Source: Planctomycetales bacterium (lineage in GTDB: Bacteria > Planctomycetota > Planctomycetia > Planctomycetales > Planctomycetaceae). Taken from it: DNA of 16,352 nucleotides. Positions 1-7,085 of the stretch are shown here, one piece after another. Within the stretch, counting starts at the first letter, position 1, and every line of letters begins with the position of its first letter. The notes under the pieces are model-generated. The model was not told the origin of the DNA and searched no databases. It saw only the letters and a list, made by a program, of their open reading frames with translations. The translations under genes and the position numbers were made by a program. Where the stretch lies: positions 1 to 16,352 of the forward strand of contig JAGVKR010000413.1 of NCBI GenBank assembly GCA_020050375.1. The letters are read 5' to 3'.

Positions 1-2191
1 CGATCGTCGCCCCAAGCCGCGATTCGTGCGTGTCGGAAGGTGCTCCGTCGGGGGGAGTCCGCAGCCCCTGTGCGATCCACCACCGCTCGGCGTCTTTGTT
101 GGTCCACGGGGTCGCCGGGTGGATGTTGTCGAGGGCGGCAATGATCGCCTCGGCCGTTGCGGGCCGATCTTCCTGTCGCTTCGCCAGGCATTGGAGCAGC
201 ACCGCTTCGAGCTCGGCGGAGATGGGCTGCTTCGATCGCTGCGACGGCGGTTCGGGAGCCGACAAGGCATGCTTCTGAACGATATCGAGCACGCTCGTCC
301 CTTCGAAGACGGGTGATCCGGTGAGCAGGTAGTAACCCACCGCTCCGACCGCGTATAGATCGCTCCGCGAGTCAACGTCGTCCGGGCTCCGGACCGCCTC
401 GGGAGAAAGATACAGCGGGGTCCCGGTGAACGAGCCCGCCTTGGTGAGCTTCGCTTCACGTTCGGAATCGACCGCTTTCACCAAACCGAAATCGAGCAAT
501 TTGACGAAATCGTAAAGCCCGCCGCGCTCGGTGAGCATGATGTTGGCCGGCTTGATGTCGCGGTGGATCAATCCGATCCGATGCGCTTCCGCAAGTGAGC
601 TGCAAATCTGCTGCAGGATGAAGATCACCCGATTCTCGGGTTGCGGACCGAAGCGCTGCACGAGGTCTTCGAGATTGATCCCTTCGAGATATTCCATCGC
701 ATAATAGAAGATTCCCTCGGGGGTGCGTCCGTAATCGTAGATGGCGATCGTATTCGGGTGATTCAGGCGGCTCGTCAATCGCACTTCGCGCTCGAACCGG
801 GCAATCGAATGATCGTTGGTCGTTTCGGCATGCAGGAATTTGACGGCTGTGGGCCGTTGCAGCATGGCGTGACGCCCACGGTACACGACGCCCATTCCCC
901 CTTCGCCGAGCTTTTCCTCGAGCGCGTACTGGCCAAGCTGCTTTGATTTGAGCGAGGCCATTCGGGCTTCACGATTCAGCCGGGCGACGATGATCGTGAA
1001 CCCGAAGATCGACGCGGCGGCCGCCCCCAGCATCGCGAACAACGCCCAGAACACCTGCCGCAACAGGTACAGCGGCTCAAATGCCTCGGCGGCATCCTGC
1101 GAGGTGGCGACCCCCATCTGATACTCGTCCAGCCAGGTCCAGGCATCGACACTCGGGACTCCGCGATAATCCAGATTTCCGTCGACATTGACGCCCGACT
1201 TCCCTTCGCCGGCGGCCGCGGCCACGTAGGTCAGGGCCTGCTCGGAACGGCGCTTTTCGGGTCGCCCGCCGAGCGTCATGTCGACTTCGGGATTGCGCAT
1301 TTGCAAATTGAGAATCGAATCTTCCTCGTCGCGCAGGAGGCCGATCTTCCGAAGCTGATCGTTGAACCGGCTGTTTGACAGAAAAACGCCCTCGCGATTG
1401 AAAGCGTAGGTTTCACCCGTTACGCCGGCGCTGGCGATCTGCAGAATGTCGGTGAATTCGAGCTCCGGCCGGATGCGCAAGCCCAGCGCTGCGAATATCT
1501 CGCCCGATTTGTTGCGGACCGGCGCCCAGGCAAACATTGTCGGCACGCCGGCCTTCATCGTTCCATCCAGGGCGGGCAGCAGGACGACGCTTTTCCGCGG
1601 AGCGGAAACGACAGGATGACCCTTCAACGCCCGTTCGAGCACGGCGGGATGATCTTCTTTCGGCAAGGGCGCTCCGACAAGGTCATTTCGCTTAGAGGCG
1701 ACGATGCGCGGCGTGCCGTCGGTGAGAACCCACCCGATGTAACCGTGTGCGGTGAGCACCGGCTCGAGCTCGCTTCGAAGATGCTCAAGCTCGGTGGCTT
1801 GCAGCAGATCCAACTGTTTTGTCTCGGGATGAGCCGCGAGGGCCACCAGTTTCTCGCAGTATTCAATGACGCGTGCATCGCCGACGACCGACACGGCGGT
1901 CGTCTCCTGCGCTCGCATCCACAGTTCGAGCGCCTTCACATCCGCCGCAAGGATTGTCTGCAGCTCCGAACGCAGGTCGGTCTTGAGGCTGTTCTCGATC
2001 GAACCGCGCAGGAACCAGCCAATCGTCCCCAGCAGCACGCCGGCGATGATCGGCCAAACCCAAAGCTGCTTTTTGAGGAGCAGGCTGCTGACGACCACGG
2101 TGTGAAACACCGAGCGCGTCCCCGACCGAAGGACGTCAGTGATCTGCGAACGCGATTTCGAACTGTCCATCGCCCTGATTTCCTGAGCCAT
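1..2191 (-). CDS. Membrane-anchored Ser/Thr protein kinase with extracytoplasmic Cache-like sensor (3' end outside window)
   Basis: A single open frame of 730 codons runs off the left edge, so the C-terminus is missing. Residues about 44-61 form a first membrane span and about 381-403 a second. The roughly 315 residues between them should lie outside the cytoplasmic membrane and resemble a double-Cache sensor (residues such as GETYAFNREGVFLS, typical of the Cache fold). The cytoplasmic part is a complete Hanks-type kinase: glycine loop GEGGMG at 429-434, ATP-binding Lys451, HRD catalytic loop IHRDIKPAN with Asp545, DFG Asp567, then an SPE motif and subdomains to about residue 690. All catalytic residues are present, so it should phosphorylate Ser/Thr in response to an extracellular ligand; the ligand is unknown. 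ATG at 2191 is chosen; an in-frame ATG at 2170 has a better AGGA-like site upstream and is a real alternative. It lies 175 bp downstream of tsaE and may be transcribed separately. Confidence 0.9.
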   Translation of the reverse strand, partial: MAQEIRAMDSSKSRSQITDVLRSGTRSVFHTVVVSSLLLKKQLWVWPIIAGVLLGTIGWFLRGSIENSLKTDLRSELQTILAADVKALELWMRAQETTAVSVVGDARVIEYCEKLVALAAHPETKQLDLLQATELEHLRSELEPVLTAHGYIGWVLTDGTPRIVASKRNDLVGAPLPKEDHPAVLERALKGHPVVSAPRKSVVLLPALDGTMKAGVPTMFAWAPVRNKSGEIFAALGLRIRPELEFTDILQIASAGVTGETYAFNREGVFLSNSRFNDQLRKIGLLRDEEDSILNLQMRNPEVDMTLGGRPEKRRSEQALTYVAAAAGEGKSGVNVDGNLDYRGVPSVDAWTWLDEYQMGVATSQDAAEAFEPLYLLRQVFWALFAMLGAAAASIFGFTIIVARLNREARMASLKSKQLGQYALEEKLGEGGMGVVYRGRHAMLQRPTAVKFLHAETTNDHSIARFEREVRLTSRLNHPNTIAIYDYGRTPEGIFYYAMEYLEGINLEDLVQRFGPQPENRVIFILQQICSSLAEAHRIGLIHRDIKPANIMLTERGGLYDFVKLLDFGLVKAVDSEREAKLTKAGSFTGTPLYLSPEAVRSPDDVDSRSDLYAVGAVGYYLLTGSPVFEGTSVLDIVQKHALSAPEPPSQRSKQPISAELEAVLLQCLAKRQEDRPATAEAIIAALDNIHPATPWTNKDAERWWIAQGLRTPPDGAPSDTHESRLGATI

Positions 2192-2366
2192 TCCCGGACA
2201 CGATCGTCCGGTCGAACGCGGCTGACCTGGCATGCAGAGCAGTTCTGCCGCAGACAGGCCTGCGTTTCAGTGTAATCCGAAGGGCCTGCATTCACCACGA
2301 ATCGCCGGAGAATGCCGGCAGGAGGAACCTCGGATCGGCAAGGCCAAAAGCGTCGTGGGCGACTTC

Positions 2367-2933
2367 TCACCCCGAATCCTGAACCCCGAATCCTGCCTCC
2401 CGGTCCCCGGTCCCCGGTCCCTGGTCCCATTTCCCGACCCCCGCGAGTCCGACGCCAAGCCGTTCGACAACTCGCGCCGCGCGCGGGCCGAACGCTGTGA
2501 TCCGAAACTCGCGGCTCGTGTCGCCGGTCGTTGTGATTTCGATCCTCAAGTGGTCGGCGGGAAGCACGCGGGCAACACGGTCGGCCCATTCGACGAAGCA
2601 CACGCCGGCCGAATGAAAGTATTCCTCGGCTCCCAGATCGACAAACTCGCTGGCGTCGTGCAGGCGATAGGTGTCGAAATGGTAAATGGGCCAGCGTCCT
2701 TCGTATTCATGCACGAGGACGAACGTAGGGCTGTTGATCTCTCGACGGTCGACCCCCGCAGCTTCGGCGACCGCTCGGACGAGTCGCGTCTTGCCGGCTC
2801 CCAGATTGCCGATGAGGGCGACGACAATTCCCGGCTCGAGCACGGCCGCGAGCTGCGCTCCCAGTTGCCCGGTCGCGCGTTCATCGGCCGCAGCAAAAAG
2901 ACAAGTCGCGGAGGGGGTCGATTCGGCGGGCAT
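2367..2933 (-). CDS. tsaE: tRNA threonylcarbamoyladenosine biosynthesis ATPase TsaE
   Basis: TsaE is the ATPase that drives the TsaB-TsaD complex making the universal t6A37 modification on ANN-decoding tRNAs. The 188-residue product shows Walker A GNLGAGKT at 42-49, the family signature SPTFVLVHEY at 68-77, IYHFDTYRL at 83-91 and FVEWADRV at 113-120. ATG 2933 is chosen because residue 1 there fits the family N-terminus; the upstream in-frame ATG at 3011 would overlap thiL and add a non-conserved leader. The conserved domain ends near residue 160. The last about 25 residues are a Gly/Asp-rich tail encoded by tandem repeats (see the repeat entries), making the protein longer than the usual about 150-160 residues. 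It is 56 bp after thiL and is probably cotranscribed with it. Confidence 0.93.
   Translation of the reverse strand: MPAESTPSATCLFAAADERATGQLGAQLAAVLEPGIVVALIGNLGAGKTRLVRAVAEAAGVDRREINSPTFVLVHEYEGRWPIYHFDTYRLHDASEFVDLGAEEYFHSAGVCFVEWADRVARVLPADHLRIEITTTGDTSREFRITAFGPRAARVVERLGVGLAGVGKWDQGPGTGDREAGFGVQDSG
2370..2394. repeat. Two 11-bp direct repeats at 3' end of tsaE
   Basis: The plus-strand word CCCCGAATCCT occurs at 2370-2380 and again at 2384-2394, three bases apart. It lies inside the last codons of tsaE and abuts its stop codon. It is contiguous with a second repeat family at 2402-2429. Non-coding use elsewhere in the genome is expected but cannot be tested here. Confidence 0.85.
2399..2429 (-). 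repeat. Heptamer tandem repeat with G-quadruplex motif in tsaE tail
   Basis: The plus strand has four consecutive heptamers GGTCCCN (2402-2408, 2409-2415, 2416-2422, 2423-2429). Read on the minus (coding) strand this gives five runs of three or four G separated by 3-4 bases, which meets the usual G-quadruplex pattern. It encodes residues about 169-178 of TsaE. A fold in the mRNA or DNA here could affect transcript 3' end formation or reading into the kinase gene; that is inference. Confidence 0.8.
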
Positions 2934-2989
2934 GGTCTCGGGGTCGGTTGGATTCAATGCGCCGGCACTGAAACGAGGGCCTAGGTGGG

Positions 2990-3919
2990 TCACTCGAAGC
3001 CGTGCTTCCATCCCAGGCCGGACAGCGATTCGAGCTTACCGTCGCGCGTTCGGAGATGACAACCGGAACCGCGGACGACTTCGCCGATGTGCGCCAGGGG
3101 AGTCGCGCAGGGAGGATGGGCCAGGATCCGACTGCCGTCCTCCGGCGAAACCGTGAACAGCAATTCGAAGTCCTCGCCGTCTCCCAGCGCATGTTCCAAC
3201 GGAGAACGTTCGTCATCGGCGGACATCGCGGCGGCCGAGATCGGAAGGGCCTGCTCGTCGAGAATCGCCCCCATGTGGCTCTCTTCAAGAACGTGGCCGA
3301 GGTCGGCGGCGAGTCCGTCGCTGACGTCGATCATGGCATGGAGCGCGGCTGCCTGGTGCAGGGCCTGCGCTTCGCGAACGCGGGGGGTGAAATCGAGATG
3401 CCGGCCCGCCAGGCTTCCGCCGAAGCTGCCGGTCGCCATGATCCAGTCTCCGGCTCGGGCGCCCGAACGGAGGACAGGCCCTGTGCCGGTCGGTTCGCCC
3501 AGCAGCGTGATGCTGATCACAAGGGGGCCATCCCAGGTGTTCGTATCACCACCGGCGAGCGCGACGTCGAATTCGTCGGCCAAGCGGTAGAGCCCTTCGA
3601 ATAAACCGCGACCGAGTTCGAGCCCCCCACGGCGCGGGAGCGCAACGCTGGTGACGCAGGCGACGGGGCGTCCGGCCATGGCGGCGATGTCGCTGAGATT
3701 GACCGCCAGCGATTTTCGTCCCACCTCCAATGGCGTTGCGGGTGGAATGAGAAAGTCGACCCCTTCCATGAGCATGTCGACCGTCACCAGGCAATTGCCG
3801 GGGGGGGGAAAGGCGACGACCGCCGCGTCATCGCCGATTCCAACCGGCACGCGGGAATGGCGCGCGGCCTGTTGGCGAATCCAGGCGATGTAGTCGAACT
3901 CGTGCTCAGGGATCGGCAT
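2990..3919 (-). CDS. thiL: Thiamine-monophosphate kinase
   Basis: ThiL phosphorylates thiamine monophosphate with ATP to thiamine diphosphate, the last step of cofactor synthesis, in the cytosol. The 309-residue product matches family length. Visible motifs are VGIGDDAAVV (26-35), TVDMLMEGVDF (46-56, metal and ATP binding), VNLSDIAAMAG (73-83), GGDTN (123-127), DVSDGLAADL (198-207) and GEDFELLFTV (248-257). ATG 3919 is supported by the family N-terminus EHEFDYIAWIR and a GTGAGAG site just upstream; the frame stays open further upstream only as a shadow of the htrA gene. It sits 35 bp after htrA and 56 bp before tsaE. A run of nine C in codons 37-40 (plus 3800-3808) is a possible slippage site. 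Confidence 0.95.
   Translation of the reverse strand: MPIPEHEFDYIAWIRQQAARHSRVPVGIGDDAAVVAFPPPGNCLVTVDMLMEGVDFLIPPATPLEVGRKSLAVNLSDIAAMAGRPVACVTSVALPRRGGLELGRGLFEGLYRLADEFDVALAGGDTNTWDGPLVISITLLGEPTGTGPVLRSGARAGDWIMATGSFGGSLAGRHLDFTPRVREAQALHQAAALHAMIDVSDGLAADLGHVLEESHMGAILDEQALPISAAAMSADDERSPLEHALGDGEDFELLFTVSPEDGSRILAHPPCATPLAHIGEVVRGSGCHLRTRDGKLESLSGLGWKHGFE
3800..3808. repeat. 9-bp G/C homopolymer inside thiL
   Basis: Nine consecutive G on the plus strand (C on the coding strand) encode Phe-Pro-Pro-Pro-Gly near the thiL N-terminus. A one-base change would frameshift the gene within the first seventh of its length. Confidence 0.9.
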
Positions 3920-3954
3920 GGCGCTCTCACCGACCCGCGGGCAGGAGCCGATTC

Positions 3955-5364
3955 CTAACGGCGGGGGTTCTCGCTCTTCGGCGACGCGAACCGCAAGTTG
4001 CCATACAGCACCTCGGGCCCGCGGACGACGTAGAATTTGAGCGGCTCCGGGCCGGCCGCGAACTTCGACTGATTGAGAACGTACGTCACGTCCTCGGGCT
4101 TGATCGTCTCCCACTCATGCAGGCCGACCAGCACGTCGCCTTTGACGATCCCGTGCTTCGCCGCAGGGCTGTCCGCTCGGACTGCCAGAACCTCCATGCC
4201 CCCATTGTAGCGGGTGCGGCAGCGCTCCAGCAGCGAGGGGTGGGCTTTTTTCAGCCGCATTCCGAGGATCTTCCAGAACTTGTCGCCGGAGGCGTCGTCG
4301 TTCACGAGACGCGGCCGGACGACCGGGGCCGTGGCTTTCGCGGTGGACGCCGTTTGCGTTCCGGCCACTTTGGCCAGTTGCATCGTCAGCTTGACCGATT
4401 CCTGATTTCGCTTGACGACGATGTCGATCGGCGCGCCGGCGGCGTAGCCGAGCAGGCCCCGCTCGAAATCGGCCCGGTCAACGATCGGAAGCGAGCCGAC
4501 CTGAGTCACGACGTCCCCCGGTAGGAAACCCGCGGCAGCCGCCGGGCTGTTTGATTCCGCGGCATCCACCACGAGTTTCCTATGTTCGGGGGTCTTGACG
4601 TCGTGTGCATTGAGTCCGTGAAAGGTGTCGTTCAGCTTGCGAATATCGAGCAGCTTCGCGATGTAGACCCGGGCGTCGTCGATGGGAATCGCGAACCCGA
4701 TTCTTTGAGCGCCTGCCCGAATCGCGACGTTGATGCCAATGACTTCGCCATCGAGGTTCACGAGCGGCCCTCCGCTGTTCCCCGGATTGATGCTGGCGTC
4801 GGTCTGCAGCAGATTTTTGTACGACTGATGTTCGTTGACTTCGACGTCCCGCAGCAGGGCGCTGACGATCCCCATCGTCGCGCTGTGCTCGTAGCCGAAG
4901 GGGTTGCCGATGGCGAGCACCGATTCGCCCTTCATCACGTCGGAGGACGTTCCGATCGGGATCACCGCCAGGGGCCGCGTGGGGTCGATCTTGATGACGG
5001 CCAAATCGTGCGTGCGATCGTACGAGACGATGTAGGCGTTGTATATGCTGCCGTCGTGCAGCGTGACGCGCTGCGAGGTCGTGTCGGCGATGACGTGCTG
5101 GTTGGTGACGATGTAACCGCGCTCGTCGATGATGATGCCGGTCCCCATCCCGTTGACTTTGCGGCCGACGCCCCCTTCGAACGCTGCATCGCGATCGCGC
5201 GACGTGCGTTCTGTATCGATGTCGACGACAGCCGGTTCGGTCCGGCGGAGCGCCAGCACCTGGGGTGTCTGTCGCTTGTCAGAGGCGGGCCCTGCCGACG
5301 ATTCAACGACGACGGTTGAGCACAGTGCCGAACACAGCCACAGGCGGATAATCCACGTTCGCAT
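3955..5364 (-). CDS. HtrA/DegP-family periplasmic serine protease with two PDZ domains
   Basis: HtrA proteases degrade or refold misfolded envelope proteins. The 469-residue product starts with a signal peptide (charged MRTWIIR, hydrophobic stretch, then SSAG). A trypsin-like domain at about 40-235 has the full catalytic triad: His90 in NQHVI, Asp120 in HDLAVIKI and Ser197 in GNSGGPL. Two PDZ domains follow, about 245-332 (with SPAAAAGFLPGDVV) and about 363-460 (with SPAAKHGIVKGDVL); a Thr/Ala-rich linker joins them. The start at 5364 is chosen because it begins the signal peptide; the frame is open back to 5478 but that extension is not family-like. It is first in the apparent htrA-thiL-tsaE operon. 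Which paralogue (DegP, DegQ, DegS or MucD type) cannot be told. Confidence 0.93.
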   Translation of the reverse strand: MRTWIIRLWLCSALCSTVVVESSAGPASDKRQTPQVLALRRTEPAVVDIDTERTSRDRDAAFEGGVGRKVNGMGTGIIIDERGYIVTNQHVIADTTSQRVTLHDGSIYNAYIVSYDRTHDLAVIKIDPTRPLAVIPIGTSSDVMKGESVLAIGNPFGYEHSATMGIVSALLRDVEVNEHQSYKNLLQTDASINPGNSGGPLVNLDGEVIGINVAIRAGAQRIGFAIPIDDARVYIAKLLDIRKLNDTFHGLNAHDVKTPEHRKLVVDAAESNSPAAAAGFLPGDVVTQVGSLPIVDRADFERGLLGYAAGAPIDIVVKRNQESVKLTMQLAKVAGTQTASTAKATAPVVRPRLVNDDASGDKFWKILGMRLKKAHPSLLERCRTRYNGGMEVLAVRADSPAAKHGIVKGDVLVGLHEWETIKPEDVTYVLNQSKFAAGPEPLKFYVVRGPEVLYGNLRFASPKSENPRR

Positions 5365-5674
5365 GCTGACGTTCTTTTCGATGGCGTGGCGGGTTGTCGG
5401 GCGACGGACAGCCAGCTTGGCACAGGCAACTGCCTTCGCTTTCGAAGCGCAGGCAATCACATGTCTCCGGGATTGCAAATCGTCTACCCGGCAGAGGTTG
5501 CTTGACGCGCGTAACCCGTTGGCGCACAGCTTACCCAGACCGAATTCGAATCAGTTTGTGCCGGATGTAGCGGCGAATCACCCCCTGACGTGCCTCTCCA
5601 ATCGTGAATCGGTTAGAATTCCGTAAAGCCGCCGGACCGTCGCAAAATGACCGCGTCCGATGGTCGTCCGGTGC

Positions 5675-5683
5675 AATCGCTAC
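5675..5683 (+). repeat. Direct repeat AATCGCTAC, copy 1
   Basis: First of three copies of this 9-mer around the TPR gene; the others are at 5716-5724 and 6089-6097. Copy 1 matches the others only over the core. Confidence 0.5.
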
Positions 5684-5690
5684 GCCCGCT

Positions 5691-5718
5691 ATGACCCGTC
5701 GTCCGTTGCCTGCATAAT
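5691..5718 (+). promoter_or_regulatory. Possible sigma-70-type promoter for the TPR gene
   Basis: ATGACC at 5691-5696 (4 of 6 to the -35 consensus) is followed after 16 bp by CATAAT at 5713-5718 (5 of 6 to the -10 consensus). A start near 5725 would leave a leader of about 22 bases. The match is weak and may be chance. Confidence 0.25.
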
Positions 5719-5733
5719 CGCTACGACCGAAAA
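5716..5733 (+). repeat. Direct repeat AATCGCTAC, copy 2 (extended)
   Basis: The 9-mer AATCGCTAC is followed by GACCGAAAA; copy 3 has AGCCGGAAAA at the same place, so these two share a longer degenerate unit. It sits just upstream of the TPR start. Confidence 0.5.
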
Positions 5734-5746
5734 GGTTTCACCTCCC

Positions 5747-6055
5747 ATGAATCGCCGTCAGAAGCTCGAAGCGCTGCTGGTCGAAAGCCCCGACGACTCG
5801 TTCCTGCAATACGCTCTGGCGATGCAGTGCGCCGCCGACGGCGACGACCCGGCAGCGGTCGCCGGTATGGGGACGCTCCTCGATCGCGACCCCCATTACG
5901 TGCCGGCCTATTTTCAATTGGCGCAGATCGTCGTGCGGCAGGGGGAAAACGACCGGGCGCGCCAACTGCTCACGCGCGGGATCGAAATGGCCCGCCGTGC
6001 CGGAGACGACCACGCCGAGGGCGAAATGCGGGGGTTTCTCGAGCAAATCGCGTAG
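5747..6055 (+). CDS. Small tetratricopeptide-repeat (TPR) protein
   Basis: The 102-residue product has no signal peptide or membrane span and is predicted cytosolic. Residues about 3-33 and 52-84 read as helical TPR-like pairs, the clearest being YVPAYFQLAQIVVRQG followed by ARQLLTRGIEMARRAG. Such proteins are protein-protein adaptors; no partner can be named. ATG 5747 is chosen over the open extension to 5660 because the repeat starts directly there; only a weak AAAGG lies 11 bases upstream. It stands alone, diverging from htrA and converging on the five-gene membrane cluster. Copies of AATCGCTAC flank it on both sides. Confidence 0.75.
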   Translation: MNRRQKLEALLVESPDDSFLQYALAMQCAADGDDPAAVAGMGTLLDRDPHYVPAYFQLAQIVVRQGENDRARQLLTRGIEMARRAGDDHAEGEMRGFLEQIA

Positions 6056-6088
6056 AGACTCGCGACTCCCCGCCGATCGCGACACGAC

Positions 6089-6112
6089 AATCGCTACAGC
6101 CGGAAAACTTTA
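6089..6112 (+). repeat. Direct repeat AATCGCTAC, copy 3 (extended)
   Basis: This copy lies 33 bp downstream of the TPR stop codon in the convergent gap 6056-6179. That gap holds no gene and no clear terminator hairpin with a T-run. Confidence 0.5.
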
Positions 6113-6179
6113 CCGGGCTTGCCCTCTTCGCGAGCATCGTGCCGACACAGTTCGGCTCTTGGGGTGGTGTCGAGTGCGC

Positions 6180-7085
6180 CTACCATCCCGGGGGGCGTTT
6201 GCCTGTGGGGTCGATCAGCCACAACCAGTCGTTGAGCAGGAACTCGATGCGGGCGGCCAGAAGGGCGATGCGCCCCATCACCGTGAAGGCGAACGACGCA
6301 CCGAAGGTGACCATCAGAAACCAGATCCCGATGCGCGACACTGTCCCGACGAGGCCTTTGTGTTCCACTGAGAAGTAGAAATAAGTCAGGCACGACAGCA
6401 CCCCCACGAGCAGCCCGATGTTGCGGATTGAGCCCCAGAAGTCGACCCGACGACCATCAATCAAGACGACGAGGGGGATGATCGTGCTGCGGATCTGACT
6501 GACGAAGTCGGCGTCGAGAAAGTTCACGAGCTTGAGCCCGGCGAACGTTCCGACGACCAATGCCAGCGGCCAGCGGGCGATCCACGCCCCGCGCGGGGCC
6601 AGCCGCCACAGCAGCATCAGGCCCAGCACCAGCGGAACGAGGTACACCAGGTTCGGCTGCTGGTCGGCGTCCAGATCGGGAACGGCCCAGGCGCGCATCA
6701 GCCCCGGTGCGAGATTCACGAGGAGCTTGTCGACGATCCCTTCCCAGAACCCGACCGCCATCAGATAGCCGGCCGTCACGCCGACGAAAACCGACTCCGC
6801 GAGCTTGTAGAACGGATTGTCGCGATAAAGAAACGAAAAGATCGCCAGCGTCCCGAGCGCCGCCACCCACAATCCGGCGCTGCGCGGGAGGTCGACGACC
6901 GCCTGGGGATCGATCGGATCGGCCTCGACGAACATCGTCCGCAAATCGGAGTCTGAGTCCGGCGCGATCCGCTCTTCTTTGACGTACACCTTTCCCATCC
7001 CGTGCGGGGTGAAGGCGGCGCGGTAGAGCAGGCCGAGCCCCCCCAGGACGAACAGCGTCATCCAGACGATTCGCTCGCGATTCAT
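6180..7085 (-). CDS. Conserved polytopic membrane protein, function unknown (fifth gene of cluster)
   Basis: The 301-residue product has about seven or eight hydrophobic spans, near residues 7-22, 70-86, 96-118, 144-163, 171-190, 199-210, 219-238 and 250-270. A polar loop of about 45 residues after the first span is rich in acidic residues (PDSDSDLRTMFVEADPIDP). I recognise no enzyme or transporter signature. Its ATG at 7085 overlaps the stop codon of the upstream gene (ATGA, 7082-7085), so translation is probably coupled. A much longer frame continues upstream to 8030 but is a shadow of the neighbouring gene. The role is most likely the membrane core or anchor of whatever complex this cluster makes. 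Confidence 0.85.
   Translation of the reverse strand: MNRERIVWMTLFVLGGLGLLYRAAFTPHGMGKVYVKEERIAPDSDSDLRTMFVEADPIDPQAVVDLPRSAGLWVAALGTLAIFSFLYRDNPFYKLAESVFVGVTAGYLMAVGFWEGIVDKLLVNLAPGLMRAWAVPDLDADQQPNLVYLVPLVLGLMLLWRLAPRGAWIARWPLALVVGTFAGLKLVNFLDADFVSQIRSTIIPLVVLIDGRRVDFWGSIRNIGLLVGVLSCLTYFYFSVEHKGLVGTVSRIGIWFLMVTFGASFAFTVMGRIALLAARIEFLLNDWLWLIDPTGKRPPGW

Larger units (their letters stand above)
5365..5746. other. Divergent intergenic region between htrA and the TPR gene
   Basis: This 382-bp gap should hold the promoters of htrA (leftward) and the TPR gene (rightward). I see no convincing coding frame. A dyad, GCAATC at 5453-5458 and GATTGC at 5471-5476, lies about 90-110 bp upstream of the htrA start and could be an operator or leader hairpin. 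Its loop contains CATGTCTCCGG, a word that recurs at 16100-16110 in the leader of the response regulator. Two copies of AATCGCTAC occur near the right end. No clear sigma-E or heat-shock promoter is visible for htrA. Confidence 0.6.

Noticed and set aside
1936..2601. Long minus-strand frame of 221 codons spanning the kinase start and tsaE end
   Set aside because: Its product is Arg/Pro/Cys-rich, typical of a shadow frame in GC-rich DNA, and it overlaps two genes with clear family motifs.
4582..5319. Plus-strand frame of 245 codons opposite htrA
   Set aside because: Antisense shadow of a gene with an intact catalytic triad and two PDZ domains.
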